Below are positions 7,673-17,989 of a stretch of DNA of 64,000 nucleotides, one piece after another. The position numbers and the translations under genes were made by a program. The stretch is from Coriaria nepalensis (taxonomy: Eukaryota > Streptophyta > Magnoliopsida > Cucurbitales > Coriariaceae), in the NCBI GenBank assembly GCA_027186245.1, contig CP114495.1:9292501-9356500 (forward strand), written 5' to 3'. Below the pieces are notes generated by a model that was given only the letters and a program-made list of their open reading frames with translations, did no database searches and had not been told where the DNA came from. Each line of letters opens with the position of its first letter. Within the stretch, counting starts at the first letter, position 1.

Positions 7673-10367
7673 TCACATATATCTGCTGTCATAAAATCTT
7701 TTAAGAATGGTCTTATCACTTGAATGAACCCACTCCGTTGTCTCCCAATCTTGTGCTCTCATTTTGATTTCTCGAAGCAAAGGGGGAGGACACAGTTGAC
7801 CTTGGTTATCCAGAGGCAGACTAATAGGTATGCGTTTTAGGTTGGGGGTACGCAGAACATAAATCATTTCGAGAGAATTACAAACCATGAGATTAGGACT
7901 AGGACAGATGCTCTTCAATTCCGGTAGAACCGCCAGCCGCAAATTCCGTAACTTGGGAAGTGTGATGTTTGAAGTACTACTCGTTCCTCCAATAATATTC
8001 ACCAAATTCTTACAATCTGAGACCTCAATTTGTTCCAAGCTTTGCAGGTATGGCATCAACCCAACAGGAAAGAGCTCCTCCATTTGCGAACAATGGTTAA
8101 TCTCAAATTCTTTGAGACAAGAAAAAGTGGAACTTGGGAGTGCTCTTAATTCAATCGTCTCTCTCCCAATCAACTCCCGTAAGTTTGACATATACAGAAT
8201 CTCTAATAGTTCAAGAGTTTGGAGAGGAAGCATAATCGAAGAAGGAGAAGAAATGAGAACCTCTATCTTCTGGCAACTCCTAATCCAACATTCTCTCAAG
8301 TGAGTTACATTGTTCAAGGAGGGAACATCGCATAAGCTTGAAATAGAACTATTAGACTCGATTTCAAGGACCTCAATATCCTTTGGAAGCATGAGGAGTT
8401 CATCCCTGTCTCCGCTTTTACTAATCTTGCAGTTCCCCAAACTCACACGTCTACTATGTTCAGCCTCCCAGTGACACTCTATTCCCACCCTGATGCAATA
8501 ATCGACAAGTCCTCCACCAAGATTTCTGTGATTGAATAATTCATTAAAGCAATTGATGTCAGCCAAATACCCGTGAAAGCATTCTAACTTCTTCAAGCTC
8601 TTGAGACTGTCATATATCATTATCTCTCCAGTCACAAGATACTGAAGTTGGGAGAGTTTTGGTAAAAGACCATGGGGTATCTCCAACCCCACTCGGGTAA
8701 GATCAAGGTATTTCAAGTTAGTCAACTTTTCCAAGCCATGCGGTAGTTCATTTAATTTTTTTGAATGTGCAAGATCAAGTCTCCTTAAATTCTTTATCAT
8801 TGCTAGTGATGGCACATGACGCAATTTGTTGCACATTCTAAGTATCGATGCATCAAGATTCACCAAATTAGATACCGAGCTTGGCAGATTTTCAATACTG
8901 GTAAGTGATAAATTCAAAACTTTCAGCTCAACCATATGTTTGAAGAACGAGTTCGGAATAACTTTGAAAGGATTTTCTTGAAGAAGTAGGACTGAAAGTT
9001 CAGCACACTCGGAAGATACATTAGAAGGGAATTCTATAATATCATTCTTCATCAAAGATGCCTCCATAAGATTTTTTGACCATTTTTTCTCATTTGGAAG
9101 CTCCTCCAATCGTAAGCCAGCCTCTACTATAAACCGATCACCAGCAATTTGAAGGGCCATATCTCTTACCAAATCATGCATCTTCACCTTGTTACCTAGA
9201 AAGTCAATTCCTGCATCCTCTATAAAGCATACATTCTTAAGGGTAGTGAACATGTCATGGCCCTCATCCAATTGGTCTTGCCTGGTCTGCACATCTTCGA
9301 TTATTCCCACATTAATAAAAACCTCTATCATCTCTTGAACAGAAATCTCATGATCTTCGGGGTATAACGCACAATATAGAAGGCAAAGTTGAAGCTCCCT
9401 ACTTTTCAGCCTCTCGTAACTAAAGATGAGCTGGTCAATTACCTCCTTAGCCTTGTCATCAGGATACTTGGACTTTGACCTCAATTTTCTACATGCAGTT
9501 GTCCACTCATGTTTTTGCTTTTTCCCAGCCATACTACGAGCCACAACGACAATTGCAAGAGGCAAACATGCACATCTTCTTGAAACAGCTTCCACAATTG
9601 GTTTTAAACCATTTACAAGCAAAATATCACGTCCCACATGATCCAAGAACAAGTCCAATGCCTCCTCCTCAGATAGGAAACCAATTGGAATACTTTCAGC
9701 AGTATTCATAAAATTACAAACATCAAGTGTTCTAGTCGTCAAAACTAGTTTGCATTCATTTTCCACAGTAGGTTTGGGGATTCCTATTTCAGGAAGAGGA
9801 ATTCCAACCCACATATCATCAAGGATTAGAACATATCTCCTCCTCTCTTGCAAGGCGTGGTTCAACTTTGCCACTCGTATTGTCATATTCTTATATGTTG
9901 AAAGATCAAGACCCAACTGTTGAGCGATATCATCTTGTAAATTGACAAGGTTAGGTGTCTTAGATACAGTCACCCAAATAACTTTATCAAATTTTCCATT
10001 TATATCTTCTACTAGACAGTTATTAACATGCTTCATCATCAGCCATTAAGCAATCCCAAATTTTTCTCAACGTTTTACGAGTTGTAGTTTCTCCAGCTAA
10101 TTTTGGTGACACCAGCAAGTTGCCTCTCGTTGAAGAGCTCTGAACAACTTTACTTTTTCCTTGAATAACAAGTCTTTTGACTTTTTCAGTTAGACCCTCG
10201 ACACGTTTCTCCAGCTGATCACGTGACAATACATCATCGCATTTGATTCTCTTAGATTCTCTTCGATCTGGGTTCTCAAATTGAGCAATCAGCTGCTTTA
10301 CTCCTTCATAAGAATTGCATTTGAGAACGTCCTCCAAGATTCGAATTGCTTCGTCAGTGTCCTCCAT
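7673..10367 (-). pseudogene. NLR3: CC-NB-ARC-LRR gene with the P-loop deleted
   Basis: The most complete NLR of the cluster, with one short lesion. ATG 10367 follows the shared intron acceptor, and about 105 codons run to WDCLMADD. The next 53 bp found in NLR1 and NLR2, which encode IRKIGVYGMxGIGKTTI and so the whole Walker A motif, are missing at about 10034-10040. The shift gives EAC and a stop at 10023. The second frame resumes at 10039 (MMKHVNNC) and stays open for 788 codons: kinase-2 LILDDMW, RNBS-B, CLPLAI, CLLYCALYPED, MHD, then some 450 residues of LRR with the late block MEELFPVGLMPYLQ present once, ending SRYM. Without the P-loop the encoded switch could not bind nucleotide. A single recent deletion in an otherwise intact gene suggests a young pseudogene or an allele. 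Assembly error is a possible alternative. Confidence 0.87.
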
Positions 10368-10370
10368 ATT

Positions 10371-10860
10371 CCTAATCACATGACAAAGATTAACATCTGT
10401 ATCATCTTCATCCACTAAAAGAAAAAAAAAAAAAAAACCATTTCATATCTATATATGCAGGTTCTTCAAAAATATGTTTTTTCACTCACAATTCATGTTA
10501 ATGAAAAGGAATAAGAAATTTCATTGTATACATCTCAAAAAAGGCACGATATGAAATAAGTCAGTGGTATAATATATATACAGTAGCTAGATATGGTGCC
10601 ATGATATTAACTGATCTATTACAAATGAAATGAATAGTGTTGAAAGGGGGGTGGGGGTACCTGGCCATAGATTGTCACAGCCTCAATCTGGTTTGAAGAG
10701 CCTCAGAATTGAAGAAACAAATTAATCGAGAGCAGGAAAAGATTCAGAAAATAATATAATTGCGTAGAGTTTTCTATTGTTGTGGGTGGCAATGGACAAG
10801 TACTCAGATTAGATCTGATCTGAAGATAAAAGTGAATGCAAGAAGATAATCTTTTTTTTT
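10371..10860 (-). promoter_or_regulatory. NLR3 5'UTR intron, leader exon and presumed promoter
   Basis: The intron runs from donor CCAG|GTACC (10661/10660) to acceptor GATTAG|GAAT just before ATG 10367. The leader exon (10661 to about 10800) matches those of NLR1 and NLR2. A 16-base A run lies at about 10422-10437 inside the intron. Confidence 0.5.
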
Positions 10861-11408
10861 CCTAATATTATTTTAAAGGGGCCGCTAGGGAATTTACTAA
10901 CACCACCTTACAACCTTAAATGAGGCAATCATCTTCTATCCTCAAATAAACGAGAGGAGGGAGAGAGCTCTCGTAATAAAAAAAACTAGAGCAAAATTAC
11001 AATCTTATATATATAGAGAAGAAAAGCGACGAAAATGATTGTTACTGATCTTTTGGGTAGGTTAGTAACCGGCTTTAGTTAATGAGCGATTTAATATCTC
11101 AAGCAACTGATACGAGAGAGCTAGAGCGGGACGTACCGCATGGGACGCACCATTCCCTCACACAACTTCAATTATGTAACTACAAATCAAGAGAAGAAGA
11201 ATGAAGAAAATTGTGTACACTATTATGTTTTAAACCCTTATAAATCATCCCTCAGTCTGAAAAGGAAACCCAACACTTCTCTTGCTTTGCTGCTGCCTAT
11301 TTGGAAAAGGAGGTATACATAGTAACTGTTTCCTGGAAAGTTCCTATAAATGGAATATACTAATAGATCATAACTTTTCTTGCTATGGATGAAGAACGGG
11401 CCTACGTA
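10861..11408. other. Intergenic, no gene recognised
   Basis: DNA between the NLR3 promoter and the PDIL5-4 stop codon. It should contain the PDIL5-4 3'UTR. A 60-codon frame at 11140 has no recognisable features. Confidence 0.4.
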
Positions 11409-14400
11409 TCAAAAATTTTTGCCTAGTTCGACTTTTTTCATCAGTCTTATAGTGTTGTGAAGAATCGACTCAAATATTCCAGCAACCTGAAAACCCGACA
11501 GAAATATAACGACTGACATTATTATTCATGTAGAGTTGGAAGACAAGAAAAAAACCGGGACTATATAATACTAACCGTAAAAACACCTCCAATAATGGCA
11601 CACAAATTGGTGATGAAATGCCAAAAGGACTTCCGATTTTCAGTTATTATAACCTGGGATATGAAAACCGATATGATAAGTCAAGTATTTGATATGTTAA
11701 GTTTGAAGATGAAAGAATCATATTAAAAAAAAACTAAAACTAAAACCTGCATTGGAGAGAGCTCGAAATGGAATTTCGCAACAGGAACATCCATACTCTG
11801 AACCCAATTGCTATGAGCTGTGTATTCATACTCCTCGAGTATAGGTGTCTCTGATCTTCTTGTGATCACTTCTGTTTTAACAATTTGAAGATAATGCTCC
11901 ATCTGCAAATTAAAGGCAATATTATGAGAATGTATTTTCAGATTAAAAAAAAGTTTATGAAAAATTGGGTAACTACAAAATTAGAGGATACAAGAAACTT
12001 ACAGTGACATTTTCACCCAAGTCACGGTGATTAATGAATGACCGACCATTCATCCTGTCATGGCTTCTACCAAGATAAGGTATCAATCGTTTGACATCAC
12101 TCAGGACCTTGGGTGAAAGTTTCCGACCAAAAGAAAATTCGGATACGACATGTGACATATTCATCTGAGATGCATCGAACGAATGGGATCCAGAACGAGC
12201 TGCAACAACAAGGCTACCTGGAACCTGGAATTACGAGATAGGTCAACTATTCTGGTTCTCATTTGATAATATTTTTACTGAATAACTTGTTGAAATGGTT
12301 GAAATGCAAACAGATATGGACTATACTTCTTACTGTATTATTTTAGATGTTTACCTTCTTCACACGAACATATCCCTCAATTCTACATCCTCCTGTTACA
12401 GGAGCCGGCCTTTTTGTATTTCCTGTCGTATGGTTAGATTTATCCTCCAAAGCCAGCTTTTGAGACTCCAAGGGAATGGGTGCGACCAAAGATTCCATTG
12501 TCTGAAAGATAAGAATCCTCAGATTCAGTTCACCTTGCAATCTCATAGTGAATCCCAGAACATTTGTGACATTCCTACCCGTTGCTAGTTTAAATTTTAG
12601 CTTAAACTTGAAAGAAAGTATGAGGTCAAAAACTGAATGACGACAAACCTTAACCAGGCTTTCGGTGTCTCGGTCTCCATAATAAGATTCATGCTCATGG
12701 TGTCCATGTTCACCCCTGCAAGAGTAGAGAGGTTGATAAATAAAACGGTCCTGCCAAAAAAGCAAATGATACTCCCACTCTTCTCTCCAACAATAAATAA
12801 ATAAATAAATAAAAGGAAAGAAATAGCAAAGAGAACAGAGGAAGATGGAGGGTGGGGGGAGACTGGACTTAATATGCGCTAGGGGAAATATTAGAGATCA
12901 ATTGTGCTGAACACTGACCAGACTATGCAATGACTACAACTCAACTAACATTCTATAAGTTCACTTAGATATTCAGGGAAAAGTAGAGAAAGAAGAGGAT
13001 ATTCAAGAAACAATTAACATATCAAGTCGGCCGTCACCATGTTTGCTATTGAACGATTAACAGAAAATATAGACAATATAAAGACATAATTAATGAACAT
13101 CAGTAGGAAGAATAGCAAGCATATAGGATTGTGCAGTGCATTACCTAACATCAGTTCCTTCACGAAAAATGCGAATTGATGGATACCCTTGAATGTGATT
13201 CCTGAAATTTGGAATAACAACTTGAGGTGAAAAGAAACAACAATTGAAAAGGGAGCAACTCTAGTACACCGCTAAATTATCAACTCGCAATGGAGAGAGA
13301 GAGAGAGAGATAAAGGTGTAAAAGCTACCTCCGACACAAATCGCCTTCCTCAGTGCAATCAACTCTCCCTACGAGAATACGGCCATCTACTTCAGGATCA
13401 TATCTGGAAACAAAAATGCTCGGTTATAACTTCAGACTGCTAACTTAACGTCACATAGAGATGAGAGTTGAGAATTTACAAAGCTCAACTGGGAAAATAA
13501 CACCATAAAATTGCAATGTAGAGCACCTTTGTTTAATAATTTGGGCTGCCCTCTCCCATGAAGGTTTCTGAAAAAAGACAGAACCCATGGGAAAAGAAAA
13601 GGCAAAAAAGGTTAGCTTGCAAAGTTTGCAATGGCATCCGACAATAAGTGAAGCAAATAAATTTACCAGGCGGTTACTCCAGTAGCACCAAGGAGCATAA
13701 AAGTTGGCAACTAGAATTGGATACCTGCAACGAGATGCTTTAATAATCAAATAGTAGGATAACAGCAGTTCAGCACTTGTGAAAGTTCTGAGACTGAGCA
13801 GAGAAATGCAGTCAAGTCTGAAACCCAAAATTTCTGGTCCACTTACTGATGAGTATATTTATCAAAATTCTGAGCTGTCAATTTAACAGAACCTTCCTCA
13901 GACATCTCATCGACTTCATCCCCATGCTTCACGTGTGAAATTGGTCCAGAGTGAAATTCAGAGCCCGTGGGTATTAAATTTGCATCAATAGAAAACTTGC
14001 GGACTGTTTTGGTTATATTCAACCTGTTCTGAAGACAAGGCCACAACAAGTTTAGGGTTCACATATAAATGCTAAGAAAGGAAAACAACTGTTAGTCACT
14101 GGGGTGGAAGATAACAGAAGGATGGATAATGAAAGGGAAGTAAATGAAAGAAAGAAACTTACTGTTCCTAACACGTCACTCACATCAACAGATGCAAATT
14201 CACATGAAAGTGCAGGAAAACTACAAAACAATTACAGAGGTGTTAGCCTGCTTACTGTTGCAAACAGAAACATACAGTTTCAAACTTCTGATTACAACAT
14301 GCTAACAGAAGCATTCGGGATGGGTGAGATAAATGTTGCAGATGATGACACAGTTTCAAATGAAGAATATGAAACATCATTCAAATACCTACAACTAAAA

Positions 14401-15516
14401 AGATTCAATATGAAGCCTAGCGAAATGCAAGCCATATCATCCGTAAATGTTAAAGCATTCTCATGATAATATCACAACCAACCAAGAAATCAATTACCTG
14501 AGATTAAAGTCAACACGTAAAAAGTCTCCATCAGTACTCTTGTCAACAATAACAGACGTAGAGGTGCTTACAGACATATAATTACTCAGTTCCTATAACA
14601 TGAATGTCGCAATCAAAATTTGGTGGGAAAAAAAATCAAATGTAACAGACAAATACTGCACATTGGATAGACAAAGAAAAAAAAAAGTATAGTACCATTC
14701 CAAATAAAAACACCATGGCCAGTGCTGCAACTATGGACAACCCAGCACCAGATAAAGATGCCTCTGTTAAATCTCTCGGGATTTTCCTATAGAGAGAAGA
14801 ATGCAAGTATCATTCAACACTTGAATAATAAAAGATATTACGACAAAGAGAGATAACCGTACCATTTTTTAAGATAGTTAAAGTCAATAGTGCATAAAAT
14901 TTTTGTATTATCAACTTCTTAGTTATCGGATTTATAGAATATTTACATTGATAATGTATGCTTCACTACTAATCTACTGTACTTCCAACAAGTATCATTC
15001 GTAAACTTCATAGAAAACCTATCAAACAGTTATGTAATGGACTCCTCAATCCAATTGAGTAGACCATTTAGTAGTTAGTACATAAACAAATCCATTTCAA
15101 CTTGCAGCCAAACTAAATAAAAAATCAAGCGGTTCAGAGACACGCACAAAAGCACTCAGTCATCTCCATTCTTTCCATGAATTTGATTCCTTAATATAAT
15201 TGCATCCAAAACATCAAAGAAGATACCAATATTGCGAAAAAAGACTACACATCTAATTCAACAAGAGCAAACAGAACATACTCCTGGATACATACTCAGA
15301 TCAAAATACAGATACAACACCTGTTTCAAAAAAATCAAATGCGTGAACAATAATACTACCAGTACAAAACAATTTCGCGTGTTGAGCTCGAGTGCGTAAT
15401 CCTGCTCAAAAGATCTAAGAAAATACAAATAAGGATTCAAAATGCGGAGGAGCGAGACGGAGACGGTGATCTAACCTGTAGAAGTCGACCGACTTGATCT
15501 TGCTGGTCCAAATCAT
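11409..15516 (-). CDS. PDIL5-4: Protein disulfide isomerase-like 5-4 (thioredoxin + ERV41/46-type protein)
   Basis: A multi-exon gene that reads as complete. The first exon at 15516 encodes MIWTSKIKSVDFYR. The next carries the N-terminal membrane segment (LSGAGLSIVAALAMVFLFG). Then follow the ERGIC-N type lumenal part, SEFHSGP..SVKLTAQNFDKY, and the thioredoxin exon with active site APWCYWSNRL. This CYWS replaces the usual CGHC and is the family's normal form. Next come KPSWERAA, VDCTEEGDLCRR, GYPSIRIFREG, HGHHEHESYYGDRD, GGCRIEGYVRVKKVPGSLV, NMSHVVSEFSFGR, KTEVITRRSE, FHFELSPMQ, and the second membrane segment (ITNLCAIIGGVFT VAGIFESILHN), ending VELGKNF with TGA at 11409-11411. The family are ER/Golgi-cycling membrane proteins with a lumenal thioredoxin domain, and a role in ER-Golgi transport or folding is inferred. 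A (GA)n tract lies in the leader at about 15555-15610. A decayed copy lies at 5580-7070. Confidence 0.92.
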
Positions 15517-16134
15517 GGCTGCAGAAACCAGAGAGCGGGAGCAAGAGCGACAGAGATTGAGAGAGAGAGACAAAGAAAACAGACGAACAAAGAGAGAGAG
15601 AGAGAGAGATCTAGCCCTCAAATTGCATGAATCAAGAGCATGACATTCATAGATCTATCTAGGCTTCAGATTTTCAGAAGCAAATCAAACCAGCTGGGGA
15701 ATTCGCTTCTCTCTTTCTTTCTCTCTTTCTTTCTCTCTTTTATTATTATTTTTATTTTTATTTATTTTTAGTAATTTCTTTAATATTTGTTTTTTAATTA
15801 TTTTTATTAATATTATTGCTTATCGTACTGAAATTCCAGGGGGACGTAGCGCTGACCTGGCATTTTTTGCGGCGTCAGCCACTCAGATTACATTTACGCG
15901 TCAAAATCATGATTTTTTTTTTTTTGGTTAATTAGTTGACTTTATTGATGTAGATAACGGCCTGTCGGACCTTATCACTGATCTTCAATAAAAGCCCAAT
16001 CGGGCCCATATTAATCGGATCTACTTGTTATTTGCACTTTGCAGGCTCAAATCAAAGAAGCAACACGTACCCAACGAGATGTCGCTATATTGATATAAGT
16101 TCTTTTTAAAATGTGACAAGGCTAATTAACGCGA
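15517..16134. promoter_or_regulatory. PDIL5-4 leader and promoter region
   Basis: Contains GA/CT microsatellites at about 15545-15612 and 15703-15740 just upstream of the PDIL5-4 start, then AT-rich DNA up to the tRNA gene. No other feature seen. Confidence 0.4.
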
Positions 16135-16205
16135 GCGCATCTAGTGTAGTGGTATCATAGTACCCTCCCACGGTACTGACCGGGGTTCGATTCCCCGGAT
16201 GCGCA
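16135..16205 (+). tRNA. tRNA-Gly (anticodon CCC)
   Basis: 71 nt that fold as a complete cloverleaf. The acceptor stem GCGCATC pairs with GATGCGC and is followed by discriminator A. The D-arm starts TAGTGTAGTGGTATCA. The anticodon loop CTCCCAC carries CCC, and the T-arm is CCGGGGTTCGATTCCCCGG. Internal A and B boxes are consensus. A TTTT run about four bases after the end serves as Pol III terminator, and CAA-type leader motifs are absent. It looks functional. Confidence 0.95.
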
Positions 16206-16527
16206 TTGCTTTTCCAGATTTTTATTTTCCCTCATTTTTAAAATGCAAGATCTTACTTAAGACCATAATTAACATTCTATAATTCTTAATTTCTTTTTGT
16301 TTTGTTTTATTTCAACCTCAGTTTCTTTTTCTCTTTCTTTCTTTCCTTTTTTTTTTTGGCGTATGATATTTAAGAATTTCTTGCATTTTTAAAAATAATT
16401 TTTTAATTAAACTTTAATAAAAATAATCTCTCTCAATCTTTTTCTAGTGATTTTTTTCCTTTTATATAATAATAGAAAAATTATGAAGTGAACTCAATCT
16501 ATCATAAACTGAGTTTTACAAAAATCT

Positions 16528-16653
16528 GATATAATGAGTGATATAATATATGAAATTAATATTTATAGTTATATTAATTAGTTGTAAATATGATATAATG
16601 AGTGATATAATATATGAAATTAATATTTATAGTCATATTAATCAGTCTACGTT
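16528..16653. repeat. Two-copy 64-bp tandem duplication
   Basis: The AT-rich unit starting GATATAATGAGTGATATAAT begins at 16528 and again at 16592. The two copies differ by very few bases (for example TTATAGTTAT against TTATAGTCAT). It lies in gene-free DNA between the tRNA and the VUP gene. The rest of 16206-16803 is AT-rich with T and TA runs. Confidence 0.8.
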
Positions 16654-16712
16654 AGATTAAGTTCTTACAAAAATTTATAATAATAATAAAATTAAATAAA
16701 CGAGCATTTTAA

Positions 16713-16746
<34 letters not shown>

Positions 16747-16803
16747 TAACTATGCTTAATCATAAATCCTTACAACTTCGAAGCATATGATCACTTATAT
16801 ACA

Positions 16804-17429
16804 TTAACTTGTTCTTGAAAGGGACTCATTATCAAAGCCCTCCTTCTCTTTAGTATCCGTCACAAAAAAACCCACTTTCCTTCTCTCGTCGACTTGCCCA
16901 GAACTGCCATTTCCCTTTTCCTACACAAAACAGAAACAAAATCAAAACAATGTTAGTCTTGATATACTCCGAGCAGTTAGGATTTAATTAACCACATAAA
17001 CGCATTTCAAATGATCCGTTTCCGATTAACCATAAATATGTATGTACGTATAACCTTGGGATTATTAGGAGGAGAGGTAGCTGTATCCGTCAAGGCATCA
17101 TCAATGTCGGCTGCCGCTATTTCGATAATCCTCCTTTTCTTGAAACTGATCATGGACCAATCCTTACTAATTAACTCCACACAATGATAATCATAATCAT
17201 GATCATGACGATCAACGAGTCCATTATAGTTTTGTGAAACCGAGTTGGAAGATGAATCAGAAGCCAAAGGGCAGTTAAGATCATAAGAAGAGGTAATCGA
17301 GGAGTGACTAGTACTGCTCATGTTGAAATCTTGCAAGTACATAGTCCAACCACTCTCCTCCTCCTCCGCCTCCCCGGAGTTTTCGCAAGAGAGACAATGG
17401 CTCATCGAACTGTTTCGGATACTTTGCAT
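16804..17429 (-). CDS. Vascular-related unknown protein (VUP)-like, two exons
   Basis: Exon 1 spans 17055-17429 (125 codons) and exon 2 spans 16804-16920 (38 codons plus TAA). The donor is AAG|GTTATACG and the acceptor TGTGTAG|GAAAAG, and the phase is kept. The protein of 163 aa has the VUP hallmark block GWTMYLQDF near residue 27. It also has a Lys/Arg patch KKRRI and the DDALTDTATSPPNNPK block at the end of exon 1. The family is small, plant-specific and nuclear-type, with members expressed in vasculature and linked to growth and hormone responses; the molecular activity is unknown. The intron choice is supported because the family continues past the NPK block and read-through gives an unrelated tail. 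An A-rich or acidic C-terminal tail in exon 2 is poorly conserved, so its exact end is less sure. Confidence 0.8.
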
Positions 17430-17540
17430 CTTAGTGGTAAGCCAAAAATAATCAAGAAAAATGAGAAAGGATTTCGTTTTGGTTTTGGGAAGTTCTTGAA
17501 GTGTAATTATAAACAGAAAAGTGATGTTGAGTCTCGATGC

Positions 17541-17556
17541 TATATATATATATATA
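17541..17556 (-). promoter_or_regulatory. Likely TATA element of the VUP gene
   Basis: A TATATATATATATATA run lies about 110 bp upstream of ATG 17429, a normal spacing for a plant promoter with a short leader. Assigned by position only. Confidence 0.4.
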
Positions 17557-17839
17557 CAAGAGTCATGTCTTAAGAGTTAAAAGGATTTAGGACAGGCCTT
17601 TGTGACTTGACAGTCTTTCTTGTGGGACATGCAAATTAGTTCGGTACGTACTAAGATTTTAAGATGTAGTTATCATGATAATGAATCGTATCTTTTCACT
17701 TACAACACAGCACATAAATTTTCTTCGGATGTATGAACTTTAATTAAACACTAAACGCGAATGTTGATTAGCTCTTTTTCACGTTGTTTCAAAGTAAAAC
17801 TGAATTATACCCAAAGATAGTTAAGTCTCATATTTAAGT

Positions 17840-17985
17840 TTAAATAGCAGTCAAATTTCATCAGATATTATATGATTAAGTCACACATTTATATAACAGG
17901 AGAGATTTGAACCCGTGATCAAGACCTTGATACGAGCATTTAGTACCTTAAAAAGGTTGTACTACCAAACAACTATGTTATGCAT
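17840..17985 (-). mobile_element. Possible SINE head (tRNA-like Pol III promoter)
   Basis: On the minus strand a B-box-like GGGTTCAAATCTC (about 17902-17915) lies some 40 bp downstream of an A-box-like TTTGGTAGTACAACC (about 17957-17970). This is the arrangement of tRNA-derived plant SINEs. No clear poly(A) tail or target duplication could be fixed, so it is probably an old, eroded copy. Confidence 0.35.
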
Positions 17986-17989
17986 GCAG

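Noticed and set aside
14104..14466. 120-codon plus-strand frame in PDIL5-4
   Set aside because: It lies antisense to PDIL5-4 introns and the FPALSCEFASVDVSDVLGT exon. It is a shadow of the real gene.
17304..17573. 89-codon plus-strand frame over the VUP gene
   Set aside because: It overlaps VUP exon 1 on the opposite strand, and the minus-strand reading carries the family motif.
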